Origin: Candidatus Goldiibacteriota bacterium HGW-Goldbacteria-1
Lineage (GTDB): Bacteria > Oederibacteriota > PGYV01
DNA length: 64,000 bases
NCBI GenBank assembly: GCA_002839855.1
Contig: PGYV01000004.1
Location: 265,988 to 329,987 of the forward strand
Direction of reading: 5' to 3'
Below the pieces are notes generated by a model. The model was not told the origin of the DNA, did no database searches, and saw nothing but the letters and a program-made list of their open reading frames with translations. The position numbers and the translations under genes were made by a program. Positions 17,662 through 29,600 of this stretch are shown one piece after another; positions within the stretch are counted from its first letter, which is position 1; each line of letters starts with the position of its first letter.

Positions 17662-17787
17662 TTTTAAGAAGGGAGCAGGCTGATAAAGGGGTTTGGGAGG
17701 GGTATTATCGTAGATACCTGCTCCCCGTCTTATTGTTATCGTTTTAGTCTGTGACTTTTAAAGAACCATATATCTATCACCTTGTTA
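17634..17787 (-). ncRNA. Putative small RNA or attenuated leader with C-rich hairpin loop
   Basis: A transcript starting from the promoter at 17793-17820 would run about 150 bases to the terminator at 17634. It holds a perfect 9-bp stem (GGGAGCAGG at 17671-17679 with CCTGCTCCC at 17717-17725). On the RNA the 37-base loop contains CCCCTCCCAAACCCC, which includes the exact complement of GGAGGG, the ribosome-binding site of several genes here. A second copy of this hairpin lies at 45951-46007. No open reading frame is evident. Either a trans-acting RNA or a leader attenuator for the dehydrogenase gene fits. Confidence 0.5.
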
Positions 17788-17820
17788 GTGATATTATACC
17801 TGCTAAATTCAAAAAGTCAA
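17775..17820 (-). promoter_or_regulatory. Promoter with IscR-type operator
   Basis: TTGACT and TATAAT are 16 bases apart. Directly downstream, sharing one base with the -10 box, is the dyad TATCAC-N7-GTGATA. The iscR promoter at 51.5 kb has the same dyad in the same position, so both are probably bound by the same Rrf2 regulator. Confidence 0.7.
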
Positions 17821-17869
17821 GAAGAAATTAAAAAAAAAAATTTAATTTTTCCGCAGCACTTCACACAAA

Positions 17870-17954
17870 GGGCTTGGGTTGTATTTTTTCGGGGCGCGCT
17901 GCCCAAGCCTTACTAAAGATCTAATACGCGGGACGCGCAGGAGCACGTCCCCTA
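17870..17954. repeat. Inverted repeat and REP-like hairpin downstream of ogg
   Basis: An inverted repeat GGCTTGGG...CCCAAGCC spans 17870-17909. A second hairpin at 17930-17954 has, on the minus strand, a GTAG foot followed by GGGACGTGCT...GCGTCCC. Both lie between the small-RNA promoter and the glycosylase gene. Confidence 0.5.
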
Positions 17955-17965
17955 CGAATACCAAA

Positions 17966-18625
17966 TCATTTAAATACATGCCCTGCTTCACGGAACCAAA
18001 GGGTTAAATCCAGGCCGTCCATCGGTATTTTTATCTTTTTAGAGAACTTTTTCATCTTCTGTTCTATTTCAAGGTATTTCGCGTTTGTAAGGCTTTCCGG
18101 AATGGCGGGTATCACGCCCATCCTGGCCAGATTCCTTAATATGTGCCTGTCCAGAATGGCAATATCATCGCCAAAACCGATATTTCTTAAAAAGTGGCTG
18201 GCTTCTTTATAACCATAACCTTTAATATTTTTAACAAGCCATTCGCGCATTTCATACGGGTCTTTGAACTCTGACAGGAACTCTTTAATTATAAACTTCC
18301 CGTTCTTTACGAATTTGTCCCTTGCTTCACAGGCATAGACCGCTTTTTTGTTTTTGAATCTGACCCCGTTAATTTCTTTAAGCTGCAGAAGCTGCGCGGG
18401 TGTGGCGTTTAACAGCAGTTTTTTCTCCAGAATCTTTTCCACGCACGCCCAGCAGTTAACCGCCTTTGACTGCGGCGTAAATATGCAGAAAATCATTTCA
18501 TGCATTATGTCGCGCGACGTGCCGTTTTTCCACTTGCTCCTGAAACTTTCAAGAGCGCGGCCTATTGTGTTCTTCTGTGATACATATATCTTTTTTACGG
18601 CTTTTATTTCTGACGCATAAGACAT
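17966..18625 (-). CDS. ogg: 8-oxoguanine DNA glycosylase/AP lyase, Ogg2 type
   Basis: The 219-residue protein matches the HhH-GPD family in its Ogg2 branch: a helix-hairpin-helix at I-K-G-Y-G-Y-K-E-A-S-H (about residues 134-144), with the catalytic Lys in G-Y-K-E, and the catalytic Asp in A-I-L-D-R-H-I-L-R near residue 160. It removes oxidised guanine from DNA and nicks the backbone. The length is typical (about 210). It lies 16 bases after the iron alcohol dehydrogenase gene, and is probably read through from it. The protein lacks the Fe-S Cys set of the MutY/Nth group, as expected. Confidence 0.85.
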   Translation of the reverse strand: MSYASEIKAVKKIYVSQKNTIGRALESFRSKWKNGTSRDIMHEMIFCIFTPQSKAVNCWACVEKILEKKLLLNATPAQLLQLKEINGVRFKNKKAVYACEARDKFVKNGKFIIKEFLSEFKDPYEMREWLVKNIKGYGYKEASHFLRNIGFGDDIAILDRHILRNLARMGVIPAIPESLTNAKYLEIEQKMKKFSKKIKIPMDGLDLTLWFREAGHVFK

Positions 18626-18641
18626 TCAGTCCGCTCTCCCG

Positions 18642-19817
18642 TTAAAAAGCGTTATTTAAAATCTCTTCCAGTTCTTTCCTGTCTTTTATGGGGGCAGGCA
18701 CTCCTGCCACTTCTATAACCTTATCTGCTATTTTTTTCAGTTCTTCCTGCTTTATGCCAAGGTCTTTTAGATTATCTTTTAAACCAATCTCGGTCATAAA
18801 CGCTTTTAACCTGTCAATTGTATAAGGTATTTTCATTTTATCATCCACATCTTCCGGAATTCCAAACACGCGCTGTCCAAACTGAATCACCCTGTTGGGC
18901 CTTAACCTTTCAAGAAACTGAAGATACGACGGCAGTATTGCCGCTATTCCGGCGCCGTGCGCTATTTCATCATGCAGCGCGGATATGGCGTGTTCAATGG
19001 GATGCACGGTCCAGTTTCCCGCGCGCCCCGCGTTTGGAACGCCCATAAGCGCGACCGTGCTTGAAAGCGAAATGTCCGCGCGCAGTACCGGGTTTTTTAA
19101 ATCTTTCATTAATTTGGCGCCGCTTTCCACGCAGGTTAACATCACACCTTCTGTTATCCTGTCCTGCAGGGCGCAGTTTTCATCGCCTGTTAAATACTCT
19201 TCAAGCACGTGCATTATTATGTCTATTATTCCTTCCGCTGTCTGCTGTGCCGGAACCGTCGTGGTAAGCAGCGGGTCTACAATTGAAACTTTTGGATAAA
19301 GAAATTCCGGATTATATAAACCCTGTTTCTGCCCCGTTTCCGGATTTGAAAAAACAGCCGCAGGATTGCCTTCTGAACCTGTTGCCGCAAGTGTCGGGAT
19401 AAGCATTAATGGAAGGGCTTTTTCAATTTTTTCCGCGCCTTTGTCAGGGATGTAAACAAAGTCCCATATGCTTTTTTTATTCGCCGCAGCCACGCATACG
19501 CCTTTTGCAGCGTCCATTGCAGAACCGCCGCCAAGACCTATTACCATATCGCAGTTTTCAGCTATTGCAAGTTCCGCAGCTTCATCCACTTCATTTACTT
19601 TTGGATTAGGCGTAACGTATGAGTATGTCACAAAACCCACACCGGCTTTTTCAAGTGATTTCTGCACCGCGTCAAGAAGTCCGGAAGTTTTAACCGACCG
19701 CTTTCCGGTTACTATAACAGCTTTCTTTCCAAGGTGTTTTGCTTCATTACCGACGGAATTTATCTCCCCCGCGCCAAAGACCACTTTTACAGGGTTTGCG
19801 AATGTTAAGTTTTTCAT
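18642..19817 (-). CDS. Iron-containing alcohol dehydrogenase
   Basis: The ATG at 19817 is preceded by TTGGAGGAAAAA, so the upstream in-frame TTG overlaps the ribosome-binding site and is not the start. The 391-residue protein has the NAD(P) motif G-G-G-S-A-M-D near residue 95 and the metal ligands Asp and His in I-I-D-I-I-M-H (about 199-203) and His in H-P-I-E-H-A and H-D-E-I-A-H-G (about 270-285). It resembles butanol dehydrogenases (BdhA/YqhD group), which reduce aldehydes to alcohols. Together with D-lactate dehydrogenase it suggests a fermentative or aldehyde-clearing role. Confidence 0.9.
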   Translation of the reverse strand: MKNLTFANPVKVVFGAGEINSVGNEAKHLGKKAVIVTGKRSVKTSGLLDAVQKSLEKAGVGFVTYSYVTPNPKVNEVDEAAELAIAENCDMVIGLGGGSAMDAAKGVCVAAANKKSIWDFVYIPDKGAEKIEKALPLMLIPTLAATGSEGNPAAVFSNPETGQKQGLYNPEFLYPKVSIVDPLLTTTVPAQQTAEGIIDIIMHVLEEYLTGDENCALQDRITEGVMLTCVESGAKLMKDLKNPVLRADISLSSTVALMGVPNAGRAGNWTVHPIEHAISALHDEIAHGAGIAAILPSYLQFLERLRPNRVIQFGQRVFGIPEDVDDKMKIPYTIDRLKAFMTEIGLKDNLKDLGIKQEELKKIADKVIEVAGVPAPIKDRKELEEILNNAF

Positions 19818-19849
19818 TTTTTCCTCCAAGTTTTTGTTTTTACGTTAAA

Positions 19850-19878
19850 ATACTAACATATAACAACTGCTAAATCAA
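19850..19878 (-). promoter_or_regulatory. Possible sigma-70 promoter of the alcohol dehydrogenase gene
   Basis: TTGATT and TAGTAT are 17 bases apart, about 35 bases upstream of the start codon. Confidence 0.45.
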
Positions 19879-19979
19879 AGCCCAAAGATTATTTTATGAA
19901 CTTAAGATTTAGTTAAGGTATCAGACATCGCTTTTTTATTTGAAGGAAAACTTAAAAATAATATCTTTACATATAATTT

Positions 19980-20660
19980 TTAATTATTAAATTCCGTATC
20001 CAAAATACTCGTATTAAGTCTATTCACTTTAAAAGTCATAGTATTAATAACTTCATTTTTGTTTGCATGAAATTCTTCAACTATTTCTTCCGGAATGTCG
20101 ATTCCTTTAATTTTTACATATTTGTTCATTTTCAAAACATAATACTTTTTTCCTGAAAAACTGTAAAATCTCATTTCAACAATCTTATCTTTAATAATAT
20201 TCATTCTTATTTGAGGATATTCTTTTTGTTGGTTATTTTTTATTGCAATAATTTCTTTTCCTTTAATTTCTTCAATTCGTTCATCCTTATTAACTGAAGT
20301 TAAATTATAATCATTTAAGAAATTTTTAATATCAAAAAGGCATGCCGGATAAAGAGATGCCGAAGATATTTCATTATTTTTAACAACGCTGAATTTTATA
20401 GTTGACGTAGAATCTAACAATTCAAGTTTCTTTTTTTTATTTTCTTTTTTCAAAACTATTCTTTTTATCTTATTCTTCAATTCCTTGTGATTATTTGATA
20501 GGATTGTCTCTTCGGACGCTGATGATATTTCAACGTCAATTGTATTAATACTATCAAAATTAGAATAAATTTTTGAAATAACATTTCCCGCCGTATTGTC
20601 AGCATATATACATCCAATAAAAAACGAACAAAATAGAAGGTTAAATAATATTTTTTTCAT
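19980..20660 (-). CDS. LolA-like periplasmic protein
   Basis: The 226-residue protein begins with a Sec signal (Met-Lys-Lys-Ile, hydrophobic core, cleavage near I-Y-A-D). A lipobox reading Ile-Gly-Cys is imperfect, so a secreted form is more likely than a lipoprotein. The mature part has the LolA/LolB-like pattern: an early helix with I-Y-S-N-F-D-S-I-N-T-I-D, repeated curved strands, then K-I-K-G-I-D-I-P-E-E-I and a terminal V-N-x-L-N-T-S-I-L-D-T-E-F strand. LolA-like barrels carry lipids or lipoproteins. It starts 3 bases after the giant protein gene stop, with GAGG inside that gene's end, so the two are coupled. It is A+T-rich like its neighbours. Confidence 0.7.
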   Translation of the reverse strand: MKKILFNLLFCSFFIGCIYADNTAGNVISKIYSNFDSINTIDVEISSASEETILSNNHKELKNKIKRIVLKKENKKKKLELLDSTSTIKFSVVKNNEISSASLYPACLFDIKNFLNDYNLTSVNKDERIEEIKGKEIIAIKNNQQKEYPQIRMNIIKDKIVEMRFYSFSGKKYYVLKMNKYVKIKGIDIPEEIVEEFHANKNEVINTMTFKVNRLNTSILDTEFNN

Positions 20661-20663
20661 TTG

Positions 20664-23600
20664 TTACCTCACTACAACTATTTTTTTTGTGATTTCAATA
20701 GCGTCTGTAGATATTTTTAATAGGTACACGCCGTTTGAAACCGGTATTTCGGAACTATTTTTTAAATTCCACAGATACTGATTGATTCCAATTTTCACAC
20801 TGTCTTTCATAATCTTTTTATTCCACACAGTTGTTCCTTTTATATCAAGAATTTTTAAATTGACTTCTTCTTTTCCAGACAAAGAAAAACGAATTATTGT
20901 ATCTTTTTTACATGGATTAGGATAGTTATATGCATTTTTTTTTGATAACGAGTCACCTTTTTCCAAAGTTATTTTTTTTGAACTTAACGAAGCAAAACCA
21001 GAAGTCGGTTCGTTACCCCAAACTAAACTACCTTGCAGATAGACACATACATAACTCCAATCTGCATATATGTTACTGTTTCTAAAGCTATAGTCATTTC
21101 CTTGATCATATTGAGACCAGTCATTCTTATGAAATCTAGATTTTATTTCTACTGTTTCATTATTTTCTAAATAGCCTGCACCCGAATCAAAAGTAATTTT
21201 TAAATAACTGTTTTGATTTCCACCAAAATCTCCACTTATGATATCTAAATTTACATTACTTCTACTTGCCCAGTTTAAATCTGTTAATTCCGGGACAGAT
21301 CCTTCTTTTTGATAAAAATATCTTATTTCAACATCACTTAAACTTATGCTGTTGCTTCCATTATTTTTTAAAATGAATTTAGGCTGAGGTTCCTGCGTAT
21401 TTAGTGTAATATTTTCATTTGCATGCTGTAGTTGAATATTTGTAATTGAGTTCGTTGATGTTATTGTTGCTGAAGGTGTCAAAGTACTTGTTACAGATAG
21501 GGTTTGTGTTAATGATGGTTCAAAAGAATATGTATATGTAATTGATGGGGTTATCGTTTCTGTACTACTTGATTCTGTAATAAAGGTTTGTGTTATTGTT
21601 GGTGTTATAGAAACTGTAGATGTAGCCGTATATACCGGATCCATTAATATACTTACGCTGTATTGGTCTATCTCATTTAAATTTTCATAAGCGCCTAATT
21701 TAACAAAATATACTCCCGGTTCTAAATAAGTATCTATTTTTGAAAAGTACGAATCTCCATTATCATCATTTGATTCAATTGGATTAATTAAATCATCGTT
21801 ACTATATAAACCTATTACCGTGTCACTATTTTCCAGACCACTTGTTTCAATCGTTACTTTTGACCTATAAGAAACTAGAATTTTAACCCAATCAATATCT
21901 CCCAATGGTGAGATACTATGTGTCTGTACCTGGCTACTCGTAATTATGTCAGCTTGAGTATAATCATCATCATATTCATAATTATCTATTAGAGGCGTTC
22001 TTGTAATAGTAATAGTCGGAGATATAGTGTCCGTTTGAGTTATTGTAGATGTCGCTGTTGTAGTTGCGGTTTCGCTATTTGTTGAAGTGATTGTCATAGT
22101 TGCTGTTTCTGTACTTGTTTCAGTAACTGTAACAACAGGTGTGTTTGAACCGGTTGATGTTACTGTTATTGTTGGCGTTATTTTTATATATTCTATACTA
22201 TCAACCCACCCTGAATCCGTTCCCGAGAACCCGCTACCATCTTTAGAATATTCCCATCTTAATATATGTCGTCCTGCAGTGATATCTTTAATTACTTGTT
22301 CCCAAACTGTTTCACCACTTATTTGTGCCATTACATTACCGTCTATTAAAAATCTTAAATAGTCATAATTTTGTTCTGACGAAATTTTCCAATAAAACTT
22401 TATTGAATCAATATTATTTACTTCCGTTTCAAAATAACTGATCTCATGATCTCTAATCTTTGCCGATTTAACACTATCTGTATTATCTATAATCGGAGCA
22501 AATTGGTCTGTTGTAAATAACCACTTTGAAAGACCCGTAATAAACTCCGTATTATTATCAACGCCCTCTGAAATATAGTCAACCGGTGTTACTGTTAGCG
22601 TTACTGTAGCAGTTGCGGTGGGTGAAGCAATCATAGTATTTGTCATTGTTTCTGTTATCGTTAATGTTGGTGATACTGTATTTGTATCCGAATTTGTCGG
22701 ACTTGCTGTTGAAGTATCGGTAATTGTCATTGACGCTGTATTTGAAGCAATAGGCGTCATTGTAGCAGTACTTGTATTTGATGGGCTGACCGTTAGCGAC
22801 GGTGTTGCAGTTATAGAAGCTGTATTTGTTATAGTATTAGTCGGCAACACAATACAAGGTTCTTGTCCAGATTGTTGATCTATGTCATCCGGGTCTGCCC
22901 ACTCGGTTACTAACATATCATTTTCATATAAAGTAAAATGAGATTCATTAATATATGCTGTCGAATCAGGCAGTTTTGAATAATCATCACAATTTAAATC
23001 AAATGGATCTATCCACCCATTAATATATAACTTTCCGTCGAGACTTTGTGCAAACCCTCCGGGTGGAATATTAAAATCTGTAGTAAAAATTAACGTAGCA
23101 GTTCTATTTGCTTTTCTTGTATCACCCGAGAAACAAATATTTGAACTATGTGAATTATCTACAATAATATCAGCATTTACATTCGTTCTCCAGCTATCTG
23201 ATTGATCTTTAATTTCCCCACCATAAAAACCATTCGATAAGATATTTTGTGTATTATATATCCATATTTTAATTTTTAAATTCTTTATATTCACACTTAC
23301 AGAATCGTTATTCACTATTTTGAAGTTATACCACATTTCTTTTGATGTTGAATAATTTGCACTACAGTCGTTTGTCGTATCAACATTTGCCACTTGTAAA
23401 TTTAATTTATGCGTTCCTTGAGTTGAAGTAGGCGTTAATGTTGAAGTCATTGTTTGAGTACATGTTGCTGTTATAGTCTGTGTCGGCGTTGGAGTGCCGT
23501 ATACAAAAGTTAATAGATCAGATGGCTCCGATTCTCTATCATAAGCATCAACACTTGTAATAATAAATGAATATCTATTTCCGGGAATTAAATTAATTAC

Positions 23601-26600
23601 GGTATAAGATGTGTCTGTAATTACTTCCTCATTTAATAAGTGAAATGGACTTCCAGATTGATATAGGTAATATCCTGTAGCGCCTGTTATTGGCTGCCAA
23701 GAAATACTTACACTATTTTCCAAATAATTAATAGACGTTGATGGCATTACTATTTGTGTTGTCTGGGCCGGCGGAGTAGGGATGGGTTTCCCCGTTCCTA
23801 TTCCCAACAATTCATTATTTCCAACATTACAATACATACGACTATCATTTCCAATAATCAATTCTTGTTTTTCGCCACTAATATTATATTGTCTTTGTAG
23901 GTGCAACGCATTGTTGAATATATAAATTGAATTCGGAGTACCAATAAATATTCTAATATTTTTATCAATGACAAAATTTGAAAATCTATTTCCTGGCCCA
24001 ATATTTGCAATATGATTAGATATTAAATTATTATGCTCTTGATCTGCCGTTACCGGTTTATACCTATAAATGTATTTGTTATCTGCTGAATTGCCACTCA
24101 AACTAAAATTATTCGTCCCAATAAAATAGAAATAACCATTATTTAAGGCTCCTATAGGATAATAACTATCGGATGCATTAATAATACCTGTTCCAAACTT
24201 ATCAAAATATTTTAAATCATCAGTTACAACTATATATCTTAATTCGTGAGTATTTTTGTCTTCATATCTAATGTATATCTTATTATATCTGCTATCATAA
24301 AGCAGCTTCACATTTGACCAGTCTGAAAAGTATGTTACATTCATTATTTCATCCAGATTTAGAAACGCCATTGGTTGAGTGCTATATCCTGGCGTTGGCG
24401 TTGCGTTTGGCATACTTCCAGAGGGTGGATATTTAACTATTCGCAAGCCCCAATTACCAGGATAACAACCACCAAGAGTTGATGGTTCAACGAAATAAAT
24501 ATATCCGTTATCATCAACAATATAATTTTTCCCGGTATGATTGTTACATACGGCATTTCCTAATTTAATATCTGCCGGCCATTGTTCTTGTAATTGAAAT
24601 GTTTGCCCTGAAATTTGAACATCTTTATATTTTCTTATTGAACCAGCATCTAAATGATATACATATTCTCCATCAACTTTTGTGTCGTGGTTTAAATAAC
24701 CGCCTCCTCCAACTTGCCAAACTACTTCTCCGGTTAAAATATTTCTTGCTTTAAATAAGTTTGAAGGTGTTGCTACAACTCCAGGGGTCAATTCAGGATT
24801 TGGATCGAAAGTTGTATAATACAGATGATCATTATTACCAAGAACCATATTTGATGTAAGACCTCTTTCAACAATAGAATTTACTTCACCATCAGGGGAT
24901 AATTGAATTATATAATCTTGAAGTTCATCTCCCGTGAATGCATAAGTATTACTGTATTTATCAGATAATATATTATATATCCTGTCAGGCGCATAAAAAT
25001 TATATGCCAGAATCATTGAGGTTTCAGAATAACCACTGTTATGTGACCCATAACTGTTTCGAGTATCATAGCCATATTGCTGCCAGCTGTGAACTAATTC
25101 ATTTAATGGCGTTAGTGTCGGTGTTGGTGATATTATTGGCGTAGCAGTAACAGTCGGTGTAATAATCGGGTTCGTTAAAAAGTTAACATAAACTTCCGCA
25201 CTAGACGAATACTCACTTTCAATACCATAATTATTAAATGTTTTTACTTTATAATAATAGTTTCCATTAAAGTCCATAAATCTGTCATCTTCAAAAAAAT
25301 TATTTGATACATCTGTTGTTCCTACATACACATAATCATTATTTTCGTATTTTCTATATATATTATATCCTGATATTTTTGGCGAATTTGTATCACCAAC
25401 TGAAGCGGTCCACTCAATGCGTGTATAATAATTGTCCGTTTGATATGTAGATTCAGTAGACGAAGACGCCAACACATTAGTTGGAGCAGCCGGTTGAGTA
25501 TTTACACTGCGCTTAGCTAATATTTGAGCATTTGACGCAGCAATCCAAACCGGTTTTTCCTGCTCTCCATTTATTTGTGAAGAACTGTATAATTCTAAAC
25601 TTCCAGGCAGGGATGACTTTATCCACGAATTTCCATTATAGTTAAATATTGCCGAATTTGAACCTGTTAATAATGCATATCCTTCTTGCGAATTTACCAT
25701 TGATATATCTTTAATACCATTAATTATAGAATTATTGGTTGTTTCAGAAGAATCAATATATTCAATATTCCAATTATTTCCATTCCAGCGAGCAAATCCT
25801 AAGTGCTTATTAGTTTCAATATTTTCATTTTTATCATGTGAGAATACCGCCCATCCATTTAAAGACATGTTATCATTTAAATTTGTAAAATTAATCTGCT
25901 TGAAATTCAGATGATTTAAATTATTTTTATGTATACCAATTCCATTCAAATTAAAGAACGTTTGACCAGGAACACTTATTAAACTATTGTTATATAGAAT
26001 CTTTGGATAATTATATGTACCCCAACCCGTAGAGTTATTTTTCATTATAAAGGTATTACTTTTTAGAGCCGTAAGAGTTACATCTGATATTGACTTTTGA
26101 TACCAGCTCCCGTTTCCTAAATATTTACCAAGAAATGGTTTTGATACACCCGAAGCATTTCCTAATATCCAAATATTACTGGTACCACCTATAACATCAA
26201 ATATTTCATCCCCACAACCCGTTGAACTTGTATTGTTCAATCCAATACAATGATTTACGGTATTTGCTTTTTGCCATCCTGTTAGTTCATTATATTCCCA
26301 TAATTCATTATTTATCCCTGTAGTATTTTGATTCATTTTAGCCACAGCTATCATATTTCCATTTTGATCTATATCAAATGAACCTATTGAATTTACCCCC
26401 GCATAACTACTTAAAGACTGAACAAAATCAAATGAATATGGATGTGATATGTCTAAAGACTGCCACATTTGTTCATTGCTGTTAAACGTCATAATATTAA
26501 GTGTGCCAGCATAGTATTTACTGTGAATTTTTCTTTGCGGATTTAATGAATCAAGACCAACGGTTTTCTCGTTATTTCCAAAGTGGAATTTCCATCCCGG

Positions 26601-29600
26601 ATATAAGTCTGTACCGACAGTTTTCCAAATAGATCCTTTTGGAGTTCCAAAGCCCTCGTTACTGTAATAAGTTTCACCAGCAATACCGCTCCCATTTCCA
26701 TAAACTGCATCTACTGCATATATATATTTTGTAGTATCTTCATTAGTGCTAAAATTTACTATAAATTGATTATTTGTCGTAGATGCTATTTTTACAAATT
26801 GCACATTATTTATTGCGCTTTCTGAAGTGTAATTACCTTGATACACATTATAACTTAAAATTTGGTATTCATTATTTCCTGTAGCTTTTTTCCAAGATAG
26901 TTTTATGGATTTTGGATCTGACTCAATTTCTAATCCTTTTGGACGTTCAACAGGAATATATGTTTTATAATTTGAGCTTCTTATCAAGACATTCTCGTTT
27001 TGATTAAATGTTATCGCCCCTGATATTTCATCTTTAGTAATTTTTCCAGAACCTGCAAAAATATTATTGTTATCTGCAACAACAAATTGTAAATTTAAAT
27101 TCGTTGGTGTAATTGTAACTATCCATTTATTCTGATTTGAATCCCATACTAATATTTTACCTTGATCTGCCGCTATCCATCCATGTTTTTTATCTTTCAT
27201 ATATATTGCATTTAAGGACCCGTTAAATTCTGAAGAAATCGAATAATCTATAACATTGCTGATATTACCCGTATTGTCCATACTAAAATACTTTATCGTG
27301 CCACCCTTTCCAATTGCCCAGCCTGTATTGTCTGCAAAAATGTGTATATCTGTCAATTCCGATTCTGTAATCGAAGATCCTATCTGGCTCCAGTAAGTTA
27401 AATTTGTCTTCTGATCCGGACTTAATTGCGTTCCATTTCTCAAAACAGTTCCTACATCACCTACTACATAATAAAAACCATCTCCTCCTAGTTTAACTTT
27501 ATTTAATTTATTATTTGTTACATTATACGTTGAGGACGTTAAATCATCATTAAGAATAAGAATACTTCCATCGTTTTTGGATATAATTGCCTGCTCATGA
27601 TTGATATTTTCTATATAGTATTTGTTGTAACAAATGTCAATTTGTTCTTCAGCATTGTTTATTGTATTAAATGGATAATCTATTAAATTATTCTTTTTAT
27701 CCCACTTCTGGTAAGGTGAAAAAATTTCTTTATTTAAAGCAACAACAAAACGTCTTCTATATTGATTATTATTTGGATAGTTATAATTATTATCCGGTAC
27801 TACTTTCGTTTCATTTAGCGCTATTGATTCAAAAGATTGTCCATTAAACCTCAAAACATCAGAATAATAAAGCTGTGGGTATCTTAAACCCAGATTTATG
27901 GTCTCATCATATTTAGACTTTCGACCTCCGGAAAACCAAATTTCCGTGTCACTGACTTTATATGCCCAGTCAGCCCAATAATCATTAACAATTTCAAATC
28001 CAATATGTATTTTATTAATATATGTATACGTATTACTAAAAGCATTATTATTGTATTGTACACGATATATCAAAGAAATATCACTACTTGCGTTCATATC
28101 GTTTTCGTTTAGATGAAAAATCGATACAGTCGGATCCACATTTTTCCATGTCGTTCCGTTGTCTACGGAATACTGATATGTTTTAATGCCGTTTTGTCCA
28201 TTACTATTAGTCGTTGAAAATATAATATTGCTTGCAGAAGTAATATATTCAACACCGCTTTTTATTGAACTCTCGCTTATTGTTATTTTTGGTATTTCTG
28301 TATTATAATTTATCGTCATACTTTCTGATTCATCACTTGTGTGATACCCTTTACCAACATATCTTGTAGCCTTTGCTGTTATTATGTTTTCACCCGGAAT
28401 GAGTTCAATATCTTTTGCAAAACTTCCAGCTTCATTTGTTGTGCAGTAACCTGCTGAGATATCATTAATAAATATCTCAACTTTAGATGCAACCTCAGAA
28501 GTACCAGATAATGTAATAATATTAGATGTAATTGCCTGATTAATTGTATTTAGAACTGGAGCATTCATTTTTGACATTACAACAAATTCAGTGAAATGTG
28601 TAACTGGAAAATCTAATCTCGTTATATTCACCGGGGTAGAATCACTTGAAAGTTCTGTATTTCTGATGATGTTTCCCATTATTTCCATAGAACCATCACT
28701 TTGCACTTTGTATACATTTAAAGAATTAGGGTCATATCCATCTAATTCCCCAGGTAATAGTCTTATTGACATTGTTGCGGGATTATCTGTATTGAAAATT
28801 AAACCTTCAGGCTGCGCTTTATACATCACACCATACGGTAACGGCAATAAAGAATCTAAAATAACAGAACTATCCTCAGGTCTAATTGCACTTATTGTGA
28901 TTATCGTATCCGAACTCAAAGATCCTGATGGAATAGTTAAATAAGCCTTATTGCATGGCGCACTAATTATAGTTGAGGCAGTAGCTGAAGCAAGTTGCCC
29001 AACAGTATAGTTTTGCGTTGTTTCTACAGATCCGCTTCCATCAAATACTATTAGTTTAACAATATAGTCTCCATTAAGTTCTGTTACATCCCAATACGCT
29101 AAAACGCCGCCAGGTGAAACTGGTCCAGTTGATGCTTTTGGAATCTCATTCCATACACTTGAACCTGCTTTTTTATAAAACATTTTATACCCGGCGAATC
29201 CATCTGAAAGGGTTGAGGTTGCGCCATATATTTTTTCAATTCTTTTTGGATAAGAGTTATTCTTCATATTTATTGTAAAAATATCGTCAACATCGTTTGG
29301 TAAATTAAATAGACTTGTTAAATTTGAATTTGGAATGGATGACTTATTATAATCTATTTCAAAATCATTATTTATTGATTGAGAATCAGAATATTGTGCA
29401 ACAACATTCCAACTTGGTGTCGCATTGGCATCTATATTTATAAGCGGATTGTTAATCGGCGAAGTACCACTACCATACCAGTATAAATATTTATTCGTCA
29501 TTGTATCCGCAAAACTCATATCATTATTATTATAGTAGTCCGAGTATTTAATAGGTTGTGTTTTAGTGATAAAATAATTTGGATTTGAATTACCGTTAAA

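Noticed and set aside
22087-22878. Plus-strand frames with long Val/Ile/Gly runs that resemble membrane proteins
   Set aside because: They are antisense to the Thr-rich linkers of the giant protein (Thr codons read backwards give Val and Gly) and lack ribosome-binding sites.
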